64,000 nucleotides of DNA, taken from Hedera helix (taxonomy: Eukaryota > Streptophyta > Magnoliopsida > Apiales > Araliaceae). The position numbers were made by a program, and so were the translations under genes. Under the pieces are notes generated by a model. The model did no database searches. It was not told where the DNA came from and saw only the letters and a list, made by a program, of their open reading frames with translations. Shown here in pieces: positions 47,696 to 58,306 of the stretch. Positions within the stretch are counted from its first letter, which is position 1; each line of letters starts with the position of its first letter. The stretch is from assembly GCA_947179155.2 (NCBI GenBank), contig OX359267.1, positions 57,644,792-57,708,791 on the forward strand. The letters run 5' to 3'.

Positions 47696-48229
47696 ATAAC
47701 TGTCTCCCATAACTGTTTTCCAACTTATGTGACTAAATTAATGTTTGGACATATTCCCATGAACTATTAAATTTATAGTTGGCGGATCATCCAGACTGCT
47801 TCCAATATTAATGTTTGTAAATTTATAGTTGACTAAATTCATATTTGCACATATTAATCATGGTATTTTCGACCCTACAAATTATCCCCATGTTTTTTTA
47901 CAGAGATTCTAGGAGGTCCCAAAAACAAATTATACACTGCGTTATTCGTATATTTTTATATAATCTACATATATACAATAATATATATATATAAGGGGCC
48001 GTATTCACAGTAAACATTTGTCTGAAATACTGTTACAATAACCAAATACATAAACAAATTGACTTTAGTCACTAGAACTTATAGCGATAGACATAAGTCA
48101 ATTTTTAGCCCTGCCATTACAAACTCTAGCGAAATGACCAATTTTATAGAAATAGTGGCTGTCGTTATAGCTTATAGAGGCATGACTAAATGTGTTTACT
48201 TCCAGTAACCGATTGTTGTAGATGTCTTA

Positions 48230-48266
<37 letters not shown>

Positions 48267-49004
48267 GAACAGCTAAAATACCAATACTTCAACATTCAAC
48301 AGCCTCAACTCAATTTAGGCTTCAACATCCAACGGTCACTAATCTCTCTCCCATTTCCCACCAAATGGTTTGCAATACTACCCTTTTTTCACAGAAAATA
48401 CTGTTCATGGATCATATTGATCGATGGTTAAAAATACTGGAGGTAAATAAATGTTGCCAAACTTCTCATTCCGTTTTGTCAATAAAGAAAATGTGTGTGA
48501 AATACCCGAAAATACTATATTACACAAATTTGAGCTCGCTATCGTCAATCAATTAATTGTTCAAACCTGTTAAGAACTAATTTTAAGTTAAGAATAAGTA
48601 GCACACTAATATTTGCCTAAAAAAGAAACTATGACTGGATTGAGTATCAATCTTTTTGTATTAATAGTTGGACTCTCAGTTCTATTATGGAACTGAGAGT
48701 CCACAACAGTTTTAGATTTTTCAATCTAAAAATATTAGATACAGTACTCAATTGTTATATTAGTTGCACCGTACCTTCAGGCATGAGTTTTTCTATATAT
48801 ATATATAGGCATTGTTCAAGCAAAATGATTTTACACCGTTCATATAAAAATCTAAGAGTGCAAAATTAGTCAATTTTTTTACGCTAGTAGGACTAGCGGT
48901 AGCAATATTCTTACTGCTAGTCTTTCTAACGACAGAAGTAGGAAAAAAAAATTGGTCTTGCCACTAGAAGGTAGCGAAAAAAGCAAAAAAATATCTCTAT
49001 AAAA
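47696..49004. other. AT-rich spacer with a TA microsatellite and small hairpin
   Basis: It holds a TA run at 48232-48261 and a perfect 13-bp hairpin at 48670-48702. No coding sequence was recognised. Confidence 0.5.
48670..48702. other. perfect 13-bp hairpin
   Basis: GGACTCTCAGTTC and GAACTGAGAGTCC flank a 7-base loop. Weaker outer symmetry suggests the centre of a degenerate MITE. Confidence 0.6.
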
Positions 49005-49306
49005 AATAACTCGTAATAACTCAAATCAGTAAAGTGGACTAACTATATCATAAGTTAATTTATCATTAGATTCTATCTATGAAAGACATAACTCAAATTA
49101 GTAAGGAAATTAGTAAAGTATCGGATCAAATTAGCAAAATTAGTCCTACTTGGATGTCCACAAGTAGCGAGACCATGTGTATTATTATTATTATGATGAT
49201 CAGCACTGATGGCATTTTTTCTCTTTCTATCACCCAATTGATTATCTCTAAGGAAAGTTGTCTGCTGTAATATTGGTATCCTCTAAGGCAATAACATTGT
49301 AACAGG

Positions 49307-49652
49307 CAGGGGTGTCCATTTTTTTCGGCACAACCGGTATTTTGGGTATATTGGACCGATCCAAACATGCCGATTCAAGACAAAAAATACTGATCCGGTA
49401 CCAGTTCGATATATCAGTTCTGGTACCAGTTTGGAGTTTTAGAGATTTGGTATTTACCGAACCGTATCGGTTATACAAGTTTTCATAATATTTGTATTAT
49501 TATTTATAATTAATAATAATAATAATCATTATATTTTTGATAAAAAATAGTACCAAACCGGCTTACTGATCAAACCGATATCGGTTCGGCGTTTTACACA
49601 ATTTTGGTAACCAATCCGATCCAATTCGGTATTGTACCAATGCACAGCCCTA
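49307..49652. mobile_element. non-autonomous hAT-like element, 346 bp
   Basis: Ends CAGGGGTGTCCATT and, inverted, AATGCACAGCCCTA, with flanking 8-mers GTAACAGG (49299-49306) and GTAGCAGG (49653-49660), one mismatch apart. The interior has repeated ACCGGTATC/GATATCGGTTCGG words. No coding capacity. Confidence 0.78.
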
Positions 49653-49859
49653 GTAGCAGGAGGAGGAAACACTTTTTCTACAACAATTTCTTGGCAATTG
49701 GCTCTAAATCTTTTACAAATCTATCCGATTCGGTAGTGTACCCATGCACAACCCTAGTAACAGGAGGAGGAAACACTTTTTCTACAACAATTTCTTGGCA
49801 GTTGACTCTAAATCTTTTACAAATCTATCTAAATTTTCTCTGTATTTATTGTCTTACTA
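49653..49859. repeat. 104-bp tandem duplication containing a duplicated hAT end
   Basis: Host sequence GTAGCAGGAGGAGGAAACAC onwards is repeated at 49757. Between the copies lies an extra piece of hAT 3' terminus (CCGATTCGGTAGTGTACCC... ending CACAACCCTA). The order is therefore hAT, flank, hAT end, flank. Confidence 0.8.
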
Positions 49860-49965
49860 ATTTTTCTACTAATTTGAGTTATATCTTCAATAGATAGAAT
49901 CCAATGAAAAATTAGATTTTGATATACTTAGTCCACTTTACTGATTTCAATTATTACGAGTTATC

Positions 49966-50588
49966 TTCCCTAAAGAAATGGGGAATGCGGTAGCTTTTAC
50001 AGATGCTTTATCATTGAATCACTTCCAGAAAAGCTTAAAAGAAAAGGGTCCGTCTTTGCAAGGGTGTGGCTGAACCTCTTTCTCCAAGACTAGCCTCAAA
50101 TTTTCTTTATATTTTACTTGCAAGTTTTGATTTCTGTATCAAGTCCGGAAAACCCCCACCTCAAAAATGTTACCTTTATTCAGAAGATTAAAAATCTATC
50201 TGCCCTTGTTATCAAAATCAAATAATGTCACCACTGAGAAAAGAGGGGAAACTAAAGACAGCGTATGAAGTGCTTCAACAGTGGTTAATCCAACAGAATA
50301 TAGCTCTCAAAAGTGTTGGGAGTGAACTAATTTCATGAAGGAAAAAATTTAACCAAAGTGCTTCCTAATCCTTTCCTTAAGGAGGTGACACTTAAAATCG
50401 TCAGTTCATGCTAGAAACAGTTAAGGAACCGGTCGGACTGAACCTAAACAATGAAAGACTTCTCTTTTAATTTACAACAGTATGAATGAAACCAAAACTT
50501 CTGCTCTGGCACAAGTTTGCTACATAGGAATGAATAGAAGGAAAAAGGCAGTAGAGGAAACATTGACCGGAAACCAAGAAAGACGGGA
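49966..50588. other. 3' flank of the receptor-like kinase
   Basis: Downstream (minus-strand sense) of the kinase stop codon; probably includes its 3' untranslated region. No other gene recognised. Confidence 0.5.
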
Positions 50589-53500
50589 TTACCAAGTTGC
50601 AGCCTCAAGAGGTGCAGGATCTACGTGTCTTAGTGAACCTCCAAGCTCAACAGGAACAAGTGGGATGAAGGAATGCAGAACATCTGTTATCAACGGTCTG
50701 TAGCTTGGTTCTGGTTGTACACACAGCACAGCTACAGCAGCAACCTAAGGATACAGTTGAATTCACTTTAGGAACTGAAAAGACGAAAGTGCAGGAGAAA
50801 TGAAACAAATAACGAATCTATTGAACTAACTTGATACAGATGCTTTAGATCCATCATATCCATGATCACTGGATCCACCATAGTTGGAAGTTTCGATCTG
50901 TCAGTAAGTTGAGGCATAGCCTGCTTGTTACAGAATAGGTTCCAATGTTAATATTCCAAAAACTAGTTCCCGATAAAAGTTGCATGGTTTACAAGAAGGG
51001 ATTTGATAGAAAGCTTACCCAAGAGACAATAGATTGGCTTTGAGATGGCCCCATTTGCTCCACAGCCTTTCTTCCCGTCAGAAGTTCCAGAAGAACAACA
51101 CCAAACGCATAGACATCACTCTTATCAGTAAGTTTACCTGGAAAAATTATCATGATCAGTTTATTTTACTGATAACTAAGGTCTTCTGATTTCAGGAAAA
51201 AAAATCCACTATAATAGTCTTTTGACTAGAATTTCTAACTCTTGCAACACAGTATAATATGTCAACATTACCATCATTCAGAAAACTAGTTACCCTTCAG
51301 AGCCCTGATTTCCCTTTACATTGAATAGAGATTACACTCGTTACCGGGCTTCACAGAATTTTTTTCATAAATACCCGATCTCAAAACCCAAGTCAGTAAA
51401 ACTTTGTTTGGTCTTCTCATATTTATGTTTAAGTTGATAACATTTCAAATAAGAATCTTTACAACAACTGTGAGGTAAAGAGACCTTCAACGTCAATCAT
51501 TAGTGAAATTACAAATTTCAGTATTACTGGCATAGTGGAAAATTTGAAACAACTGGAATTTATGATCAGAAAGTAAAGACAGAATTTAAGATTTTGACTG
51601 AATAAAGAGATTCATGAGAAGTTTCTGTCTACATTTGACAATGTTTTAAATAGAAAACAGGACAGGAATGTTCTTGATATCATAATTCAGAAATTTCTTT
51701 TTTGTTTTGTTTTTTTGTAATACTATAAGCATACTTTATGGGAAATTTCTCATTGTCTTACTTTATGTATCTTCTGCAACATATAGCAGTTCGTATAAGA
51801 ATATCAAACTATCATATGATCAATTAAGGGTCTGACTGAGGAAGAGGTTGGAATGAAAAATTATCATTGCAAAAACCTATTTCATCACAATAGAGATTGA
51901 AGATAATTAACTCTAGAACGCTAGTAATTAAACAAAAGGCCAACAATAATTTTTTTTAGCTAAATGGTACATACTACTTATATCTAGAACGAGACGAGTA
52001 ATATTGAACTTTTACATACCATCTAAAAGGTACTCTGGAGCTACATAACCTAAAGTTCCTGAAAGCTTTATGTTGTTTTTGTTTTGGATCCCAACAGCAA
52101 TTGCCAGGCCAAAATCAGAAAGCTGAATCAAGAGAAAGTCATTAGGTGAGGGAGAACAACTTTCATAAACTTTGTTGAAACCAACACTTGCATACATGCA
52201 TGTGTCTCACATGAACCTTTACCTTAGCATTGAAGTTGGAATCAAGAAAAATGTTAGATGATTTGAGATCTCTGTGGATCACTGGAGGGTTGCAGCGTTC
52301 GTGAAGAAACTCTAACCCTCTGATCAATACCAACAATGGTGTTTTTAATATATTAAACTTCCAGACAAGAAAAGTTCTTATAAAAAGGCACATATGCTCA
52401 TGCACATACCTAGCAATATCCAGAGCAACTTTCATTCGGAGATGCCAAGTTAGAGCTGATCCTTGGGATGGTCCTATAATATGTAAGATGTAAAAATTAG
52501 AAAAACAAAAGCAGTAAATTCCACTATTCTTCATTAGAATTAAGATAATAAGGGATATCCTTACCATGCAATTGGGATTCCAAAGATCCATTATGCATCA
52601 ATTCATACAACAGAAATCTTGTCTCACCATGAATACAGTAACCCAAAAGAGAAATTACATTCTGATGCTGGATTCTACTTAACCAAGCTACCTCCTTCTA
52701 CATTTTTCAGTCAATAATGAGCAAGGAAATCTTCAAATAAAATGATCATATCCTATGACTAGAGAAACCTTAAGCTAAATTTCTGTACTAAATACCTCAA
52801 ATTCTCTTTCAGCTTCTGAGCCTCCACCCTGGAGTCTTTTTACAGCGGCCTGAAACTGATCATTAAAGCGAGCTCTGTACACTCGTCCACCCTCACCCAA
52901 AACAGTGTCGTCATGGAAATTGTTTGTTGCAGCCACTAACAATTGATATTCAATGACAGTGACTGAGCCCTTCTTACCAGCCGTTTTCAAAGAATTGAAC
53001 TTATCCAATATTGGACCTAATGAAATCCCTTTTGAAGCTTCTATAGCTTAAAAGAAGAGGAGGCAACCGGGAACAGCAAACCACACAAGGAATTATAACA
53101 CAACATTTGTACTATTGTTATGAAGGACAAAAAAATGAGGGCAAACCACACAAGGAATTAAAACATAACAGGATGAAGGGAAAAAAATGACTCAAAATCA
53201 GGGGAAAAGAAGATACCCCCACTTTGATTTTTTGTATCGGAGTTCTTCAAGGTTTTCCGCCTATAGATCCAGAAACAAGATAGAAACAGCAAAATTCCAC
53301 CAAGCAGAGTTGAAGCAACAATGAGGGCTATTAGAATTTTTTTGTTCAAGTTTTGGTGGTGTTCTCTCCCTGATTTTGGAAGCAATTCAATAAGCATTTT
53401 AGTGAATTTTATTGAAACAAATGAAGAAGACAAGTACATGAATCAGAGTAAAAACACCCCCATTCCCCATCAGAGAAATTTAAAAATGCACAAAAAAATG

Positions 53501-54005
53501 AAAAAGGAAAAGGAAAGAGAAAAATAAATTGAAGAAGAAGAAGAATAGTTGTGTCACACCACAACACAATTTCCGAACTTAATCATTTATTGAAGTAACA
53601 AAAAATGAAGTTAGCTATTAGAATAAGATAAATAAAGACATGTATAACAACCATTAACCCATTTAATAGATTCAGAATAATAAGAGGAACGTTAAGTAAG
53701 AATACATTTGGGGTCTCAAAGGGAAGATCCAACTGAAGATGTTGGCGGCCATTGTTAGGTTTACCTGGAGAATGAGGTTTTGTTTGTGTCCGAGTAGGAA
53801 GAACTGGGTCAGTGATAAAAGGCAGCGGAGGGGCAAGAGCGGGATCAATTGGAGCTGAAAACGAAATGGAGATGAAACCCCCCCAGAAGGGTAGTAGTAG
53901 CAGAATCAGAAGATTCGTGTTCAAAAATGTCTTCTCACCTACAGAGAAGAGAACAGAGACAACAAAACAGAGCGAATGCATGCCTTGCCTTGGGATTTTG
54001 AACAA
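50589..54005 (-). CDS. receptor-like protein kinase, At1g80640-like, with shortened glycine-rich loop
   Basis: Ten exons: 54005-53765, 53369-53217, 53040-52796, 52697-52565, 52473-52410, 52319-52223, 52122-52020, 51137-51019, 50920-50831 and 50744-50589. All have GT-AG borders; the sum is 1401 bp (466 residues plus stop) with no internal stop. The N-terminus has hydrophobic segments likely to act as a signal peptide (LLILLLLPFWGGF), then a short Pro-rich ectodomain, a transmembrane helix (ILIALIVASTLLGGILLFL) and a kinase domain. Visible kinase landmarks are the ATP-binding Lys in AAVKRL, the catalytic loop HRDLKSSN, DFG, the APE motif and DKSDVYAFGVVLLELLTGR. The nucleotide-binding loop reads GEGGRVYRA where relatives have GEGGFGxVYxA, so two residues, including the third glycine, are missing (junction at 52885/52886). 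It could be a weakened or dead kinase, or a pseudokinase with a signalling role. The first ATG at 54005 was taken; the one at 53981 is an alternative. Confidence 0.88.
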
Positions 54006-56928
54006 ACTTGTTTCTGTACTTCAGAAGTGAAATGAATGTGTGTATGTATGTATACCAACTCCCCTTTCTCAGCAGTATAGTACTATAGTTTATCTTTCTT
54101 CATGAGGGTATATGCAAAAAAGAGTTACAAATGCACGTCAATCATGTGCGGGCAGTTATTAATAAGACAACTCTCAACTCCCGCAAGGCAGGGGGATGAT
54201 AATCACGATATGATGGTGGGCTACGTGTGAAGTTACGGAATTGCTCCTCCTTCATTTTCTGGGCTATAAAAATTTCACCTTTTTTTGGCAAACATATTAA
54301 ATGTCCATGGGCATAACTTGTCTTTACAAAATAGGTAGCATGTATGCAATTTTTTATTTTTACTAATTTAAATTGGTATTAAACACACTCACACAATTAT
54401 ACTTTATTTCGATCTCAGATTCTTTATTTTATAAAGAGGTGACGTTATTATCTTGTCAAAGTATTCGGTGATATCTATTTAAAACAAACTATAAGCATAT
54501 AAGAAGTTATACAGAAATTATGAAATTTAATTAAATGGAATTGATTCATAGACTTCAAATTTTACACAATTGAATAAATTTATTTTATAATGATAATAAT
54601 TTTAGAATGCTTTTACCATTTACCGAAATAAATTATCAATCAATTTGAGCTGGGGCACCGCATACTATCAAAATCTAATAACTACTCCTCTCCTATATGT
54701 TTTCTTATACGAATTTTATATCTATATAGAGAGAGAAAAAGAGACCGAGTGGTTGAAACTACAGAGACAGCACGTGTGAGTGGTTGAAAACTTCATCATA
54801 CAAATATTAAAAAGCATATGTAAGTGGTAAAAATTATATAAAATTATTGTGTTTTCATACAAAGAAAGAGTAGGTAACACCATGGGTGATTATATTGCGA
54901 TTTAAAATTTAAACTGTATATAAAATTATTTAAGTATAATTTAATAAATTTAAAATTGTATAAAAAATTACTTGTGATTAGTACAGTACAATTTTATTTG
55001 GTACAATTTTTATTTTAAAACTAATTAAATATATATAAAAAATTAGGACTGAAAGAATACAAACACTTAAATAATCACATAAATAATTTTTAAGTGCAGA
55101 CAAATATACATAGAAGATATTAGAATAATTATTTAAGAAAAAATAAGATTGTGGCGAATAGTTGTTTATAACTTAAAAATAAATAGTGTATTGTTTACAC
55201 AAGAAAATCATCACTATTAAATTTATTAATTTTCATTCATATTATAATGAAACTTTGTAATTACAAAAATATCACTGAGAATCAAACAATAAGAAACTTG
55301 AATAATTAAGTAAAATTCACAATTAAAATTTTTTAAGCTACAATTAATAGTCATACGAGAGACAACTGTAGAAGTTAACACTATGCAAACAAAAAACAAG
55401 AGAAAAATATAATAAACACCATGTAATTTAAAAATAAAATCAAAATAACGTTGACTATTATTGGTGCGGTACGGTGCGGTGGACTGTAAAAACCGAAATT
55501 AAACTGCAAATGCGATTTTTCAACCCTCTTAAAAATCGCCACATACGCTGGAACCGTTAATACTGTTTAATCAATTTTTTGATACGATTTCAGAACTAAT
55601 TTTGATTTTTTGCCCACCTCTGGGCAACACAATGTTTGCCCGAGCATATCCATGGGCAATCTTGGTCCTATGGAAATTACCAATCTGACCTATTTACAGT
55701 TGGCCTGCTTGAAATCTTAGCCCAACAATCCATGCAACGAGATGGTATAACAGGTTCGGCCTAAGAAAACATATTTAAGCAGGCTTTTGTCATTTTTATA
55801 AACTGGTAAAAAAATGGACTATATAATGCTCCATAATCAACCTAGGACAAAATGAATGGGCCTCTTCTATGAGAAATTCAGGCTTATATAAGTAGTCTTA
55901 GGCATTAAAATTAGAAAACTGATATTTTCACAAAAAATTTTAATATTTATATATAAAAAGGATAGCTTATCTAGAAACTGTGTACCATGCGGGCCTATAT
56001 AATCACATCTCTTATCTCAAGGGTACAAATAGCACACAACAAGGCATTCTTATGTATGGATTTCATAGAAGATCCACAAAGTTTCTTTTTCGAAGTAATT
56101 AATTATAAATTATTAAATTTATTAATTAAATGTTACACTATAAATGAAAATACACTCTCTATATCAATTTTAAAATTAAGATTTTAAGAATTGACTTCAA
56201 AATATAAAAATGGAAGTCTTTATATGAAAGAGAGGAAGAGTTTATTAGAAATTATTAATATTAAAACTATTAATATATAAGAATATCAATTAGTAAGGGT
56301 AAATATTTATTTATGAAAAGAGAGAGGTGTTAAGAAATACGACAAGCATACAAAGAAATGTCACTACATGTAAACTTTAATTTTCCTTTGGGAAAGAAGT
56401 AGCGTACGTAGATGGAGTAGGTAGCTAGACAGAGTGGCTTGTATTTAAAAATGGCACGTAAAACTAGACACACGGACGGGCTTTCTATTCAATTTCCACC
56501 CGCCTCTGCCTGCCTTCGCCCCAACTACTCACACCACCAGAAGAAGCAGCATGCAGAAGTTTAATTTGCATTGGCAATCACACCGGCAGAAGCTTAATTT
56601 GCATTGGCAACTGCGGACCTGCAGAGGAATTCAAGAAGTAAGACGTTTAATTACTTATATATACTACTCCACATGATAGCATGCACAACACTAACAATTA
56701 ATGTACGCGTATATATGTCCTGTTAATTTCACTCGGCCGGTGTTAATTGCACAGTTGGGCATGATTTTGAATATTATATACACCACAATATATATTCACA
56801 AGGTCTAGCTCCCTAACTATATATATAGATACTACAACTATATATACTAATAGAAGATCTGTGTTGGATACAAATAATGAATTAAGTGAAGTAGCTAGCT
56901 AGGTATTTAGAAATTAAATATATAAGTA
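54006..56928. other. AT-rich intergenic region
   Basis: It contains the kinase promoter, which I could not resolve, an inverted relative of the hAT-like repeat at 55460-55622, and a short tandem duplication at 56553-56610 (GCAGAAGYTTAATTTGCATT, period 33 bp). No gene recognised. Confidence 0.5.
55460..55622 (-). mobile_element. fragment related to the hAT-like element at 46823-47477
   Basis: Read on the minus strand, it shares with the first element the order GGTGGGCAAAAAATC, GATTTTTAAGAGGGTTGAAA and TACGGTGCG-type words. The left end at about 54885 was not securely defined. Confidence 0.5.
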
Positions 56929-57771
56929 ATGATGAAGAAAACAAAGGTAGTTATGATGATGATGACTCCGTTAGCAGTGCTGCTATTGATTTGTTCATCT
57001 TTAACAGAAGCCATGATGTCTATTCGTGATCACAAACAACAAGAAGAAGAGAAAATTAGAAGATCAAGCTGCAGGATGATGAGGAACACACCTACATCTA
57101 CTAGTTGTAGAACAAGAGGCAGAGTTAATGTTGGCCGTGGCAGAAGATCAGGACGCGGAGCAGCGGGATCATCAACACCCACTCGCCCAACTCCTCCCTC
57201 ACGCCGTATTCCGCGACGGCTGCCTCCACTAGTCCCTTCCCCACCTCCACCAATTCCTTCCAGGTGGCTGCCTCCGCTTGTCCCTTCCCCTCCTCCACCA
57301 ATTCCTCCGCGGCGGCTGCCTCCACTAGTCCCCTCTCCACCCCCACCAATTTCTCCGTGGCGGCTGCCTCCGCTAGTCCCTTCCCCACCTCCACCAATTC
57401 CTTCCAAGCGGCTGCCTCCGCTTGTCCCTTCCCCACCTCCACCAATTCCTCCGCGGCGGCTGCCTCCACTAGTCCCCTCTCCACCCCCACCAATTCCTCC
57501 GTGGCGGCTGCCTCCGCTAGTCCCCTCTCCACCACCACCAATTCCCCCGGCCCGGCGGCTGCCTCCGCTTGTCCCTTCTCCACCTCCGCCAATTCGAGTA
57601 TTAGCATCACCACCACTAGTTCCTTCTCCACCTCCACCAGCTGATGATCCATTTGTGTTTCCACCACCGCCAATGTTTCCTGATGACGGTGATAGCATTC
57701 CAATATTTTCTCCACCACCAGCTGTACCAGACTACTTTCCACCTGCACCGCCACTTGTTCCAGTATTTTAG
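56929..57771 (+). CDS. secreted proline-rich/extensin-like protein with SPPPP repeats
   Basis: 280 residues in a single open frame. Residues 1-28 look like a signal peptide (a Met/Leu-rich hydrophobic core ending SSLTEA). A basic Arg/Ser/Gly-rich segment follows (GRVNVGRGRRSGRGAAG), then nine copies of a 16-residue unit around RLPPLVPSPPPPIPP between about 90 and 235, and a Pro/Phe-rich tail. SPPPP is the extensin motif in which prolines are hydroxylated and arabinosylated, so a cell-wall location is likely. The tyrosine cross-linking motifs of classical extensins (YxY) are absent. The unit variants (PRR, PWR, SKR, SRW) show the repeat grew by unequal exchange. Expression and precise role are unknown. 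It has no counterpart I recognise in the presumed Arabidopsis gene block. Confidence 0.8.
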   Translation: MMKKTKVVMMMMTPLAVLLLICSSLTEAMMSIRDHKQQEEEKIRRSSCRMMRNTPTSTSCRTRGRVNVGRGRRSGRGAAGSSTPTRPTPPSRRIPRRLPPLVPSPPPPIPSRWLPPLVPSPPPPIPPRRLPPLVPSPPPPISPWRLPPLVPSPPPPIPSKRLPPLVPSPPPPIPPRRLPPLVPSPPPPIPPWRLPPLVPSPPPPIPPARRLPPLVPSPPPPIRVLASPPLVPSPPPPADDPFVFPPPPMFPDDGDSIPIFSPPPAVPDYFPPAPPLVPVF

Positions 57772-58093
57772 GCTTTAATTACCCAATAATTAACGATTTA
57801 CGCACGTAAACCTAGCACTGACACATGTCCCAATGAGTATCAGATGATGATCCTTTTCCGTAACTTAATTACATCGCCAGCCCTGGATTTTAACTTATTT
57901 ATCCAGTTAGTCTGCAGACCCTCGAAATAAGGCCTTCATTCCCCAGTCACGTAACGTAGTTTATTTTATTTTGAGGTCTAGTAGCTAGCAAAGTACCGGC
58001 CTACTTACTATCCATTGTAATCCGCCAATATAAGTTTGTTTCCATTAATTCTACGTTTTTCTTGTTGCTAATTTTTCACGTCTAGCAGATTTA
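57772..58093 (+). other. 3' flank of the proline-rich protein gene
   Basis: Probable 3' untranslated region and spacer; nothing else recognised. Confidence 0.45.
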
Positions 58094-58306
58094 GGTTGTG
58101 TTTGATTGTATCTTAATGTATTTTAACAGTCAACCTCTTAATGGATCTTAACAACTCATATTTTTATATTAAGAGGTCGTCTGAATACTTAAGATAAAAA
58201 TATGAGTCTAAATCATTCAGATGACCTCTTAATACAAAATTATAAATTGTTAAAATGTATTAAGAAGTAAGTTGTTAAGATTCATTAAGATGTAATCAAA
58301 CAATCT
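58094..58306. mobile_element. MITE with inverted ends (about 213 bp)
   Basis: The left end GGTTGTGTTTGATTGTATCT pairs with the right end AGATGTAATCAAACAATCT. Internal arms (CAACCTCTTAA..., and further in GAGGTCGTCTGAAT / ATTCAGATGACCTC) extend the palindrome almost to the centre. Flanking TTTA/TTTTA could be a Tourist-type TTA target duplication. Confidence 0.7.

Larger units (their letters stand above)
49005..49965. mobile_element. DNA transposon with long terminal inverted repeats (about 114 bp)
   Basis: The arm at 49005-49118 (ATAACTCGTAATAACTCAAA..., ATTCTATCTATGAAAGACAT) is the diverged inverse of 49852-49965 (...ATTACGAGTTAT). Long inverted repeats with an unrelated interior resemble Mutator-like elements. 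No transposase is present. A hAT element and its duplicated end are nested inside. Target duplication was not established. Confidence 0.65.

Noticed and set aside
47439..47723. Mirror-image 76- and 86-residue frames on opposite strands
   Set aside because: They arise from the foldback; the resemblance is due to sequence symmetry.
57030..57754. Antisense Gly-rich and Glu/Ala-rich open frames opposite the proline-rich gene
   Set aside because: They are shadows created by the 48-bp periodic, GC-biased coding repeat on the plus strand; no signal peptide or independent promoter is visible.
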